The position numbers and the translations under genes are program-made. A stretch of 64,000 nt of DNA from assembly GCA_006546595.1 (NCBI GenBank), contig VIAD01000009.1, positions 62,001 through 126,000 on the forward strand. The letters are read 5' to 3'. Shown piece by piece: positions 24,399-31,611 of the stretch (position 1 is the stretch's first letter; each line of letters starts with the position of its first letter). The DNA is from Moraxellaceae bacterium AER2_44_116 (lineage in GTDB: Bacteria; Pseudomonadota; Gammaproteobacteria; Pseudomonadales; Moraxellaceae). The notes under the pieces were generated by a model that was not told the DNA's origin, did not search any database, and saw only the letters and a program-made list of their open reading frames with translations.

Positions 24399-24980
24399 AT
24401 GTCATTAAGTCGCGTTACAGGCGTTTATCGCCGAGAAGGCTCATGGAATTTAATAGAAATTAAACTTCACGAACCTGCACAACTCTTTAATTCTTTTGAC
24501 CCTTCCCCCTTTCACGAACGCGACTTAGATGCCGATGCCGCTGAATATTTAACCAATGCCTTTCGTGAACTTCACGGACATAAACACATTAAATTAGTCA
24601 TTTATTTAGCGCACACGACTCCAGAAACGATGACATCCATAAAGTCTTCTATTCGTAATTATTTTCGGTATCGTGAAATGGTCACCATGTTTAAGGTGCG
24701 GCAACGTTTACGGATTGGACGCTCAAGTTTATTGATTGGCTTAGTATTTTTATTCGTCTGTAACTTTATTCGCTTGTGGCTACCAACCGAAGACATGGCC
24801 GCTCGAACCATTAACGAAGGTTTATTGATTATCGGCTGGGTCGCGATGTGGAAACCATTGGATATCTTGTTATATGAATGGTGGCCATTGATGGCCGACT
24901 CACGCTTGTATGGCAGACTGAGCGAGATATTGGTCGAAGTGAAAGAAGCTCATATCTCAAAAGAGGATGATGCCGTATAA
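24399..24980 (+). CDS. Conserved membrane protein of unknown function
   Basis: I do not recognise a named family. The 193 residues have a soluble N-terminal part (1-105) containing the motif FDPSPFHERDLDADAAEYL (about 33-51), which I have seen in unannotated proteobacterial proteins. Two membrane helices follow, about 109-128 and 140-157, the second rich in Trp (GWVAMWKPLDILLYEWWP), then a charged C-terminal tail. AGGTCAAAC precedes the ATG. It is monocistronic, ending at a bidirectional terminator shared with tRNA-Pro. The conserved charged motif next to membrane helices suggests a soluble catalytic or binding face, but nothing more can be said. Confidence 0.75.
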   Translation: MSLSRVTGVYRREGSWNLIEIKLHEPAQLFNSFDPSPFHERDLDADAAEYLTNAFRELHGHKHIKLVIYLAHTTPETMTSIKSSIRNYFRYREMVTMFKVRQRLRIGRSSLLIGLVFLFVCNFIRLWLPTEDMAARTINEGLLIIGWVAMWKPLDILLYEWWPLMADSRLYGRLSEILVEVKEAHISKEDDAV

Positions 24981-25000
24981 ATAATTTCTTATCCAATAAA

Positions 25001-25030
25001 AAAGGGCTAGACCGTTAAGTCTAACCCTTT
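25001..25030. terminator. Bidirectional intrinsic terminator
   Basis: AAAGGGCTAGAC (25001-25012) and GTCTAACCCTTT (25019-25030) pair with one mismatch. A-rich sequence on the left gives a T-run for minus-strand transcription from tRNA-Pro, and TTTGATTATTTT serves the plus-strand gene. Confidence 0.8.
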
Positions 25031-25038
25031 GATTATTT

Positions 25039-25115
<77 letters not shown>

Positions 25116-25174
25116 AACAGGCGGCTATCTTAACGAATTTCATCCATTTGTCCAGCAAATTTACGCAAAACTGC

Positions 25175-25600
25175 TCAACTTGCAGGCACATAAGCGGTTA
25201 TAAACTCAGGAGGCATACGCTTAGGCTTACCTGTCACCATATCAACAGTCACAAAATAGGTACGACCTGTAAATACTGTTTTATGATCAGAGACACGAAC
25301 GATTTGGTAATCACGAATGGTTGACAGTTTACCATCATTCGCACTGATCCACGTCCCCACCTGCAACTCATCACCGATATAAGTCGGAAACGCATAATTA
25401 AGTTCGTGTTTACGGACAACGCAACCACAATTTAATCGTTTATAAGCGTCGATGTCTAAACCTAAATGGTTCGAATGCGCCCAAGCAACTTTTTCCAACC
25501 ACTGCAAATAAGCAATGTTATTCGTGTGGCCAAAGTCATCTTGATGTTGTGAACCAACCGTTAACGTAAGGGTATAAGGCTGATTAACTAACCACACCAA
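25175..25600 (-). CDS. Hotdog-fold acyl-CoA thioesterase (4HBT family)
   Basis: The 141-residue protein has the 4-hydroxybenzoyl-CoA/YbgC-type motif DDFGHTNNIAYLQWLE (21-36). Asp22 and the H-x-N-N stretch define the active-site region. The family hydrolyses acyl-CoA thioesters; the chain length is not predictable here. No ATG fits: the frame begins TTG (25600) or GTG (25597), immediately after the stop of the MerR-type gene (25604), implying coupled translation. In related genomes tRNA-Pro directly follows merR, so this gene looks like an insertion into a conserved order. Confidence 0.85.
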   Translation of the reverse strand: MVWLVNQPYTLTLTVGSQHQDDFGHTNNIAYLQWLEKVAWAHSNHLGLDIDAYKRLNCGCVVRKHELNYAFPTYIGDELQVGTWISANDGKLSTIRDYQIVRVSDHKTVFTGRTYFVTVDMVTGKPKRMPPEFITAYVPAS

Positions 25601-25603
25601 GGC

Positions 25604-26065
25604 TTAAACCCGCTTGCCTAATAAAAAAACGATGGCTTCTAACTCGCGAATCATATTCTTAATAACGATATTAAGCATATTTTGGCTTACTTGTGCTTGA
25701 TACGCGAACAAAGCAATTGACTGACTCGGTACGCTTTCAACAATCGGAGCGCTTTCAATCTCTTCAGTAAACGCGGGTTTAATGAGTGCAGTTTCCGTTT
25801 CTGTTTGTAGCTGCAAACGCGCACCACTGATGGTGTAACCTTGCTCGTACAACAAACTACGAATACGTCGAATCATCAACACATCATCTTTTTGATAGTA
25901 ACGACGATTACCCCGACGTTTGACAGGGCTTAATTGCGGAAACTCCTGCTCCCAATAACGTAGCACGTGCGGCTTAACGTTACACAGCTCCCCCACTTCA
26001 CCAATAATAAAATAACGTTTATTGGGAATCGCAGGCAACAGTGCGTTATGACTGGGTTCTAGCAT
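25604..26065 (-). CDS. MerR-family transcriptional regulator next to ihfA
   Basis: The 153-residue protein has a winged helix-turn-helix: YFIIGEVGELCNVKPHVLRYWE (18-39), then NRRYYQKDDVLMIRRIRSLL. There are no metal-binding cysteines in a C-terminal loop, so it is not a metal sensor of the MerR/CueR type. The C-terminus is short and hydrophobic. Homologues follow ihfA in most gammaproteobacteria, but their target genes are unknown. The start overlaps the last 20 bp of ihfA, so the two are translationally coupled. Confidence 0.9.
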   Translation of the reverse strand: MLEPSHNALLPAIPNKRYFIIGEVGELCNVKPHVLRYWEQEFPQLSPVKRRGNRRYYQKDDVLMIRRIRSLLYEQGYTISGARLQLQTETETALIKPAFTEEIESAPIVESVPSQSIALFAYQAQVSQNMLNIVIKNMIRELEAIVFLLGKRV

Positions 26066-26348
26066 AGGTATCTACTTGTTGTCTAAGTTTTTGGCCAGCT
26101 TTAAACGTGACGACACGGCGTGCCGTAATTGGAATTTCTTCGCCCGTTTTAGGATTCCGACCGGGTCGTTGGCGTTTGTCGCGCAAATCGAAATTACCAA
26201 AACCCGACAGTTTGACGGGCTGGTTATGCTCCAAGGCCAAACGAATTTCCTCAAAGAAAATATCGACCAATTCTTTGGCTTCTCGTTTATTCAGACCAAG
26301 CTCATTAAAAAGATGCTCGACCATTTCGGCCTTGGTGAGTGCGCTCAT
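26046..26348 (-). CDS. ihfA: Integration host factor subunit alpha
   Basis: This 100-residue HU/IHF-fold protein bends DNA by about 160 degrees as a heterodimer with IhfB. The N-terminus LTKAEMVEHLFNELGLNKRE and the beta-arm GRNPKTGEEIPITARRVVTF are diagnostic, and the arm-tip Pro (NPKTG) is present. It lies 24 bp downstream of pheT in the standard order. A shorter in-frame start is unlikely, as the helical N-terminal pair would be lost. Confidence 0.97.
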   Translation of the reverse strand: MSALTKAEMVEHLFNELGLNKREAKELVDIFFEEIRLALEHNQPVKLSGFGNFDLRDKRQRPGRNPKTGEEIPITARRVVTFKAGQKLRQQVDTYARTQS

Positions 26349-26372
26349 GCCTACCTCTTGTTATTTAACTAA

Positions 26373-28748
26373 CTATCTCAGAATTGCCTGATGTTGTTGC
26401 CCTAATGCTTCAACAATCGCTTGCAAACCTGCCTTTACTTCATCATCTTGCAATGTACGATCCTGATGTTGCCATTGCGTACCTATCGCTAAACTACGCT
26501 TACCCTCGGCAATACCTGCACCCTGATACACATCAAACAACCATACATTTTGTAACAATTCACTGCCTGCCGAACGTGCTGTTTTTAACACATCTGCACA
26601 TTCAATAGAGGCATCTAACACCACAGCAATGTCACGACGTAAACTAGGAAAGCGTGATAATTCGCTGAATTTCGGTAATTTAGCGTCTAATAACGGAGCT
26701 AATAACAGTTCAAAAACATAGACCGCACCTTGTACATCTAGGCTTTGCTGCACTTGAGGGTGCAATTTGCCAATGTAACCTAACACCTGCCCATCTGCAT
26801 TCACTAAGGCTGCTGTTTGCCCCGTATGCAAGGCAGGATGCTGCGCTGTCTTGAATCTAACTGTATCAGATGTACCCGTAAGTGCAAGAATTGATTCAAC
26901 ATTTCCTTTAACATCAAAAAAGTCGATGGCTGCTGATTTGTTTGCCCAACCTTCAGCTAAAACATCTCCTGTCGCTACGCCAGCCAACATTACTTCTTGT
27001 TGTAATGAGCCGTCGGCTTGCGGAACAAAGCGACTACCCACTTCGAATAAACGTACCCGATTTTGTTGACGATTTTGATTATAGGCAACCGCATTCAGTA
27101 GGCCTGCCCATAACGTTGTCCGCATGGTCGATAACTCACTCGACAAGGGATTCGCCAAACTCAATGTTGGTTGCTCAGGGGCAAGAATTTTTTGCAGTTT
27201 TGGATCAACAAAACTAAACGTAATGGCTTCTTGATAGCCCATACCCACCAATAGCTCTTTGATTTTTTGCTCAGAGACGGCTTCGGTTTGCGGTGCAAGT
27301 TCAAACGAAAAGTGTGGCTTTTGCGTAGGTAAATTATCGTAACCGTAAACACGCGCTAATTCTTCAATCAAATCCGCTTCGATACTGATGTCAAAACGAT
27401 AACTCGGTGCGCTCACTAGCCAACTGTCTGTTTGTGTTTCGAGTGTCATACCTAAACGCTGCAAAATATCAACGATCTGCTCAGAAGGTAATGCAAAGCC
27501 CAATACTTGTGTAATTTTAGCTAAACGTAAAGTAATAGGCCGACGAACGGGCAATGCGTCAGCTAAAACTGCCTCAACAATCGCGCCGACTTCACCGCCT
27601 GCGATTTCGACAATTAATTGTGTGGCTCTTTCAATCGCTTGGCGTTGTAAATTAAAGTCAACACCACGCTCAAAGCGATGCGATGAATCGGTATGCAAGC
27701 CATAACTACGGGCTTTCCCTGCCAATGCTAAGGGTTGAAAAAACGCACTTTCAAGCAAAATATCTGTTGTTTCCGTACTGACGGCGGAGTCTAAGCCCCC
27801 CATAATACCAGCTAAAGCTAAGGGCTTTTCATGATCCGCAATCAACAAACTACCCGTACGTAATTCAATAGTTTGCTTATTTAACAAGGTCAAACTTTCG
27901 CCTGCCTGTGCTTCACGAACAACGATACCGCCCTGCACCTTGCTTAAATCAAAGGCATGCATCGGTTGACCTAATTCCATCAACACGTAATTAGTGACAT
28001 CAATCACTGCGCCTAAACTGCTCATACCTGAACGTGCTAATTTAGTGACTAACCATGCAGGCGAAGCCGCCTGTGGATTAATATTTTTAATGATCCGACC
28101 CAGATAACGTGGACAAGCACTTGATTGTAACTCAACCGAAATGACATCTTCATGAGTCACAGTAGCATTAGAAACCGAAGGAAAATTCAATGCTAACTGA
28201 TTGAATGTACTTACTTCTCTGGCCATGCCAAGCACACTTAAACAATCACCACGATTAGGTGTAATACCAAACTCAATCGTGTTATCGTCTAACTGTAAAT
28301 AGTCACGAATCGATAAGCCTACAGGTGCATCTAACGGTAATTCTAACAAGCCGTCAGTGTCAGGGCTTAAGCCTAATTCTTGTGCCGCACACAACATGCC
28401 AAACGATTCCACACCACGCAATTTAGCACGCTTGATTTCTATGCCATTGGGTAATACTGCGCCCATCATGGCGACAGGAATTTTAATCCCCACACGCGCA
28501 TTGGCCGCACCGCAAACAATGGATAACGGCTCATGTTGGCCAGCATTGACTGTCGTTACACGTAAGCGATCTGCTTGTGGATGTTGTTCAACAGCCACAA
28601 TCTCACCAACAACAACCTGATTAAAGGGAGGGGCAATCGCTTGTAATGCGTCAACTTCTAAACCTGCCATTGTTAACTGATGCGCCATTTGTTGCACCGT
28701 TAACGCAGGATTAACCCACTCACGTAACCATTGTTCACTAATTTGCAT
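26373..28748 (-). CDS. pheT: Phenylalanyl-tRNA synthetase beta subunit
   Basis: PheT forms an alpha2-beta2 enzyme with PheS that charges tRNA-Phe; the beta chain binds tRNA and edits Tyr-tRNA-Phe. The 791 residues show the N-terminal EMAP-II-like tRNA-binding domain (NQVVVGEIVAVEQHPQADRL, about 43-62), the B3/B4 editing region (TNYVLMELGQPMHAFD), the B5 domain and the C-terminal ferredoxin-like anticodon-binding domain (ELSRFPSLRRDIAVVLD). Length is normal. Unusually, it does not directly follow pheS: an acidic ORF and a terminator-like hairpin separate them. Confidence 0.97.
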   Translation of the reverse strand: MQISEQWLREWVNPALTVQQMAHQLTMAGLEVDALQAIAPPFNQVVVGEIVAVEQHPQADRLRVTTVNAGQHEPLSIVCGAANARVGIKIPVAMMGAVLPNGIEIKRAKLRGVESFGMLCAAQELGLSPDTDGLLELPLDAPVGLSIRDYLQLDDNTIEFGITPNRGDCLSVLGMAREVSTFNQLALNFPSVSNATVTHEDVISVELQSSACPRYLGRIIKNINPQAASPAWLVTKLARSGMSSLGAVIDVTNYVLMELGQPMHAFDLSKVQGGIVVREAQAGESLTLLNKQTIELRTGSLLIADHEKPLALAGIMGGLDSAVSTETTDILLESAFFQPLALAGKARSYGLHTDSSHRFERGVDFNLQRQAIERATQLIVEIAGGEVGAIVEAVLADALPVRRPITLRLAKITQVLGFALPSEQIVDILQRLGMTLETQTDSWLVSAPSYRFDISIEADLIEELARVYGYDNLPTQKPHFSFELAPQTEAVSEQKIKELLVGMGYQEAITFSFVDPKLQKILAPEQPTLSLANPLSSELSTMRTTLWAGLLNAVAYNQNRQQNRVRLFEVGSRFVPQADGSLQQEVMLAGVATGDVLAEGWANKSAAIDFFDVKGNVESILALTGTSDTVRFKTAQHPALHTGQTAALVNADGQVLGYIGKLHPQVQQSLDVQGAVYVFELLLAPLLDAKLPKFSELSRFPSLRRDIAVVLDASIECADVLKTARSAGSELLQNVWLFDVYQGAGIAEGKRSLAIGTQWQHQDRTLQDDEVKAGLQAIVEALGQQHQAILR

Positions 28749-28775
28749 ATTCTTTATACCTTACAGATTCGCAGT

Positions 28776-28813
28776 TAAAACCGCTCCCCCTACACAGGGT
28801 AAGAGCGGTTTTA
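28776..28813 (-). terminator. Strong hairpin between the acidic ORF and pheT
   Basis: TAAAACCGCTC (28776-28786) and GAGCGGTTTTA (28803-28813) are perfectly complementary. On the minus strand the right arm ends GGTTTTA, so it looks like an intrinsic terminator whose T-run is part of the stem. It begins 15 bp after the acidic gene and ends 27 bp before pheT, so it would reduce pheT transcription unless antiterminated or bypassed by a local promoter. Confidence 0.7.
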
Positions 28814-28828
28814 TTGACAACATATACG

Positions 28829-29254
28829 TCAAATATCGATTGCTAAATGCCAGCTAATTTCACGCTCAGACAAATGCAACAAGACTCGAGCCATTGCTTG
28901 TAAATCATCTAATACGGCTTCAGCATCCTCTAAAACATCAGGGTCTTTCTCAATGATCGCCATTAAACCAGAAACCGTTTTTAAGCCTTCGGCCGCCGAA
29001 AACCACGTCACTTCGCTAGGGTCAAACTCTTCACCCTCTTCCAATAAGTCTTCCACTTCTTCGATATATTCATCCCACTCACCTTCGGGAATACTAAAGA
29101 AGCTCATCAATGGCATCACATTCGCTTGCTCGGCCAAACGCTCTAATAAGTCTTCATCAACATCGGCAATCGCTTTACCACTGACATCTAGAAAAACTTC
29201 ATAATCTTCATCATCTTCGGACACATTCGCACAGATGTAATAAGCGATACTCAT
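28829..29254 (-). CDS. Highly acidic protein of unknown function between pheS and pheT
   Basis: The ATG at 29254 is taken as start because AAGGAGA lies upstream; the frame is open back to 29293. The 141 residues contain about 39 Asp/Glu and only about six Lys/Arg, including the run EEVEDLLEEGEEFDPSEVTW. No signal peptide or membrane helix is seen. The segment TWFSAAEGLKTVSGLMAIIE and the C-terminal LDDLQAMARVLLHLSE look like amphipathic helices. I do not recognise the family. The net charge suggests binding to a basic partner (tRNA-binding protein, ribosomal protein or toxin), as in many acidic inhibitors or immunity proteins, but that is a guess. Confidence 0.75.
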   Translation of the reverse strand: MSIAYYICANVSEDDEDYEVFLDVSGKAIADVDEDLLERLAEQANVMPLMSFFSIPEGEWDEYIEEVEDLLEEGEEFDPSEVTWFSAAEGLKTVSGLMAIIEKDPDVLEDAEAVLDDLQAMARVLLHLSEREISWHLAIDI

Positions 29255-29305
29255 GCTGTTCTCCTTGGTGTATGGTTTGATCACTGAGGACAAAAAATTT
29301 TGACC

Positions 29306-30325
29306 CTAGGTGTTAAATTGTTGTAAAAAACGCAGGTCATTATCAAAGAATAACCGTAAGTCATTTACGCCGTAACGCAACATAGCAAAGCGTTCTACGC
29401 CCATGCCAAACGCAAATCCACTGTATTTTTCGCTATCAATACCGCAGTTTTCTAATACTTGGGGATGAACCATGCCACAACCCAAGACTTCCAACCAGCC
29501 TGTTTGTTTACAGACGCGACAACCTTTGCCGTCACAAATCACACACTGAATATCGACTTCTGCTGAAGGCTCAGTAAACGGAAAATACGAGGGGCGAAAA
29601 CGAACATCTAAGTCTTTTTCAAAAAAGACGCGTAAGAAATTTTGAATGACGCTTTTTAACTGGGCAAAACTGACATTCTCATCAATTAACAAACCTTCCA
29701 CCTGATGAAACATTGGTGAATGGGTTAAATCGGAATCACAACGATACACTCGACCGGGGCAAACAATACGGATCGGTGGCTTTTGTTGTTCCATTACCCG
29801 AATTTGTACTGGCGAGGTATGCGTCCGCAACAAACGATGGGCATCAAAATAAAAAGTATCGTGCATGGCTCGCGCAGGATGGTGCGAAGGAATATTTAAC
29901 GCTTCAAAATTATGAAAGTCGTCTTCAACTTCGGGGCCACTGGCGACTTGAAAGCCTGCATGGGTAAAAAATTCAGTAATACGCGTCATCACACGGGTAA
30001 CAGGATGCAACCCTGCGGCTAATTGACCACGGCCTGAGAGTGTGACATCAATACGTTCTGCTTCTAATTGACGATTTAACGCCGCTGTCGCCAATAGTTG
30101 ACGACGGGTATCTAAGGCTTGATTAATGGCATCACGCACTTGATTGAGTTTTGCGCCTTGCTCTTTACGCGCCTCTGCGTCTAACTGCCCTAAACCTTTC
30201 GATAATTCGGTTAATTGGCTTTTTTTGCCTAAATATTGCACCCGCGCTTGTTCTAGTGCTTGCACATCGTCGGCGGCATTAATCATCGCTAAGGCATCGG
30301 TTACCAGCGCGGTTAAATCATTCAT
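29306..30325 (-). CDS. pheS: Phenylalanyl-tRNA synthetase alpha subunit
   Basis: This 339-residue catalytic subunit activates phenylalanine. It has an N-terminal coiled-coil (about 1-90), class II motif 2 around the FHQVEGLLIDE region, the FTEPSAEVD substrate-site stretch and motif 3 GFAFGMGVERFAMLRYG. A CVICDGKGCRVC segment resembles the Cys-rich insert found in many proteobacterial PheS. The ATG follows AGGA by 11 nt. A terminator-like hairpin in the gap to rplT suggests attenuation control, but no Phe-rich leader peptide like E. coli PheM is visible. Confidence 0.97.
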   Translation of the reverse strand: MNDLTALVTDALAMINAADDVQALEQARVQYLGKKSQLTELSKGLGQLDAEARKEQGAKLNQVRDAINQALDTRRQLLATAALNRQLEAERIDVTLSGRGQLAAGLHPVTRVMTRITEFFTHAGFQVASGPEVEDDFHNFEALNIPSHHPARAMHDTFYFDAHRLLRTHTSPVQIRVMEQQKPPIRIVCPGRVYRCDSDLTHSPMFHQVEGLLIDENVSFAQLKSVIQNFLRVFFEKDLDVRFRPSYFPFTEPSAEVDIQCVICDGKGCRVCKQTGWLEVLGCGMVHPQVLENCGIDSEKYSGFAFGMGVERFAMLRYGVNDLRLFFDNDLRFLQQFNT

Positions 30326-30359
30326 TTGTGAGTGAGTCCTGTTAAATGTTTAGCCATAA

Positions 30360-30397
30360 AAAAAGGGGAAGCGGCATTGAAGCCCCTCCCCCTTTTT
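30360..30397 (-). terminator. Terminator or attenuator between rplT and pheS
   Basis: AAAAAGGGG (30360-30368) and CCCCTTTTT (30389-30397) form a stem, followed on the minus strand by a run of seven T. It lies 35 bp before pheS and would separate the thrS-rplT transcript from pheS, or attenuate it, as in the E. coli pheST leader. Confidence 0.75.
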
Positions 30398-30410
30398 CTA
30401 ACACAATAGC

Positions 30411-30767
30411 TTAGGCGAGGCTAGCTTTAGCTTTTTCAGCTATCGCAGCAAACGCACCTGCATCATGAACAGCAATGTCAGCCAATACACGGCGATCGAT
30501 TTCGATGGCCGCTCTTTTTAGACCATTGATTAAACGGCTGTAAGACAGACCATTTAAACGAGCCGCTGCATTGATACGAGCAATCCACAAAGCGCGGAAT
30601 TGACGTTTCTTTTGGCGACGGTCACGATAAGCATATTGACCAGCTTTGATAACAGCTTGGAATGCTACACGATACACGCGTGAACGTGCGCCGTAATAAC
30701 CTTTAGCGCGATCAAGAATTTTCTTGTGACGGCGATGAGCCACCACACCACGTTTTACACGAGCCAT
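30411..30767 (-). CDS. rplT: 50S ribosomal protein L20
   Basis: The 118-residue basic protein begins MARVKRGVVAHRRHKKILDRAKGYYG in effect, with the very Arg/Lys-rich tail of about 60 residues followed by a globular domain (WIARINAAARLNGLSYSRLI). L20 binds 23S rRNA early in 50S assembly and, in E. coli, represses the rpmI-rplT messenger. Normal length and position, 13 bp after rpmI. Confidence 0.98.
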   Translation of the reverse strand: MARVKRGVVAHRRHKKILDRAKGYYGARSRVYRVAFQAVIKAGQYAYRDRRQKKRQFRALWIARINAAARLNGLSYSRLINGLKRAAIEIDRRVLADIAVHDAGAFAAIAEKAKASLA

Positions 30768-30780
30768 TAATCATCTCCCC

Positions 30781-30978
30781 TTAAGCGTTTGGCAACATAC
30801 GTTGAACTGACGGAACGTCACAGGCCGCAACCATGGTACATCCACGCAATTGACGAATGCGCTTAGCAGACTTTTTGGTAAGAATGTGGCGTTTAAACGC
30901 TTGTTTACGCTTGAAGCCATTAGCAGTTTTTTTGAACCGCTTGGCTGCGCCGCGTACAGTCTTGATTTTAGCAGACAT
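30781..30978 (-). CDS. rpmI: 50S ribosomal protein L35
   Basis: The 65-residue protein starts MSAKIKTVRGAAKRFKKTA, with the conserved RxAAKRFKxT and KSAKRIRQLRG stretches. It belongs to the infC-rpmI-rplT transcript. The gap to infC (82 bp) could carry an L20-binding fold, but none could be confirmed by eye. Confidence 0.98.
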   Translation of the reverse strand: MSAKIKTVRGAAKRFKKTANGFKRKQAFKRHILTKKSAKRIRQLRGCTMVAACDVPSVQRMLPNA

Positions 30979-31060
30979 ACGAACCTCGTTAAATTAAACC
31001 CTTTTAGCACAATTGACATAATTGGCCTGAGGGTAAGAAATAGTTAAGTCTCCTGACGGA

Positions 31061-31609
31061 CTATTTCTTTTTCTTCGGGCCGATGAGCATAGACATCATA
31101 CGACCCTCCATTTTCGGATGTTGTTCCACAACTCCGAACTCACCTAAGTCAACTTCCATGCGTTGCAGCACTTTCATTCCTAACTCTTGGTGAGCTACTT
31201 CGCGTCCACGAAAACGCAAGGTAATTTTTGCTTTGTCGCCTTCTTCTAAGAAACGTACCAATGCCTTTAATTTGACTTGATAATCAGCTTCTTCAGTACC
31301 TGGGCGCAGCTTAATTTCTTTAATTTGCACTTGGTGTTGCTTTTTCTTAGCATCTTTCTGTTTTTGCTTTAGCTCAAACACATGTTTGCCGTAGTCCATA
31401 ATGCGGCACACAGGCGGCTCGGCATTAGGAACAATTTCCACCAAATCCAATTGCACTGCTTCGGCCGCTGAAAGGGCTTCACGCAGTGTCACCACGCCTA
31501 CTTGTTCGCCATCTTTATCGATAAGACGTACTTCACGGGCGCGGATGTCCCCATTAATCGCAGTGCGCTGTTTCGCGTCTTTAGACTGCGGTTTTTCTGG
31601 CTTAATAAT
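31061..31609 (-). CDS. infC: Translation initiation factor IF-3, probably from an AUU start codon
   Basis: IF-3 prevents premature 50S joining and proofreads the start codon. The protein has the two IF-3 domains (INGDIRAREVRLID ... VEIVPNAEPPVCRIMDYGKH, and VKIKEIKLRPGTEEADYQVK-like C domain) and the C-terminal LIGPKKKK. An ATG at 31615 is only 2 nt from GGAG (31618-31621), whereas ATT at 31609 is 8 nt away and gives ATT ATT AAG, as the Pseudomonas protein begins. AUU starts allow IF-3 to repress its own messenger. This start gives 182 residues. If ATG is used, the end is 31615 and it overlaps the thrS stop by 4 bp. Confidence 0.93.
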   Translation of the reverse strand: MIKPEKPQSKDAKQRTAINGDIRAREVRLIDKDGEQVGVVTLREALSAAEAVQLDLVEIVPNAEPPVCRIMDYGKHVFELKQKQKDAKKKQHQVQIKEIKLRPGTEEADYQVKLKALVRFLEEGDKAKITLRFRGREVAHQELGMKVLQRMEVDLGEFGVVEQHPKMEGRMMSMLIGPKKKK

Positions 31610-31611
31610 TG

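Noticed and set aside
30326..30358. 11-codon frame (MAKHLTGLTHK) overlapping the pheS start, considered as a leader peptide
   Set aside because: It follows the terminator T-run directly, has no ribosome-binding site and contains no phenylalanine, unlike PheM.
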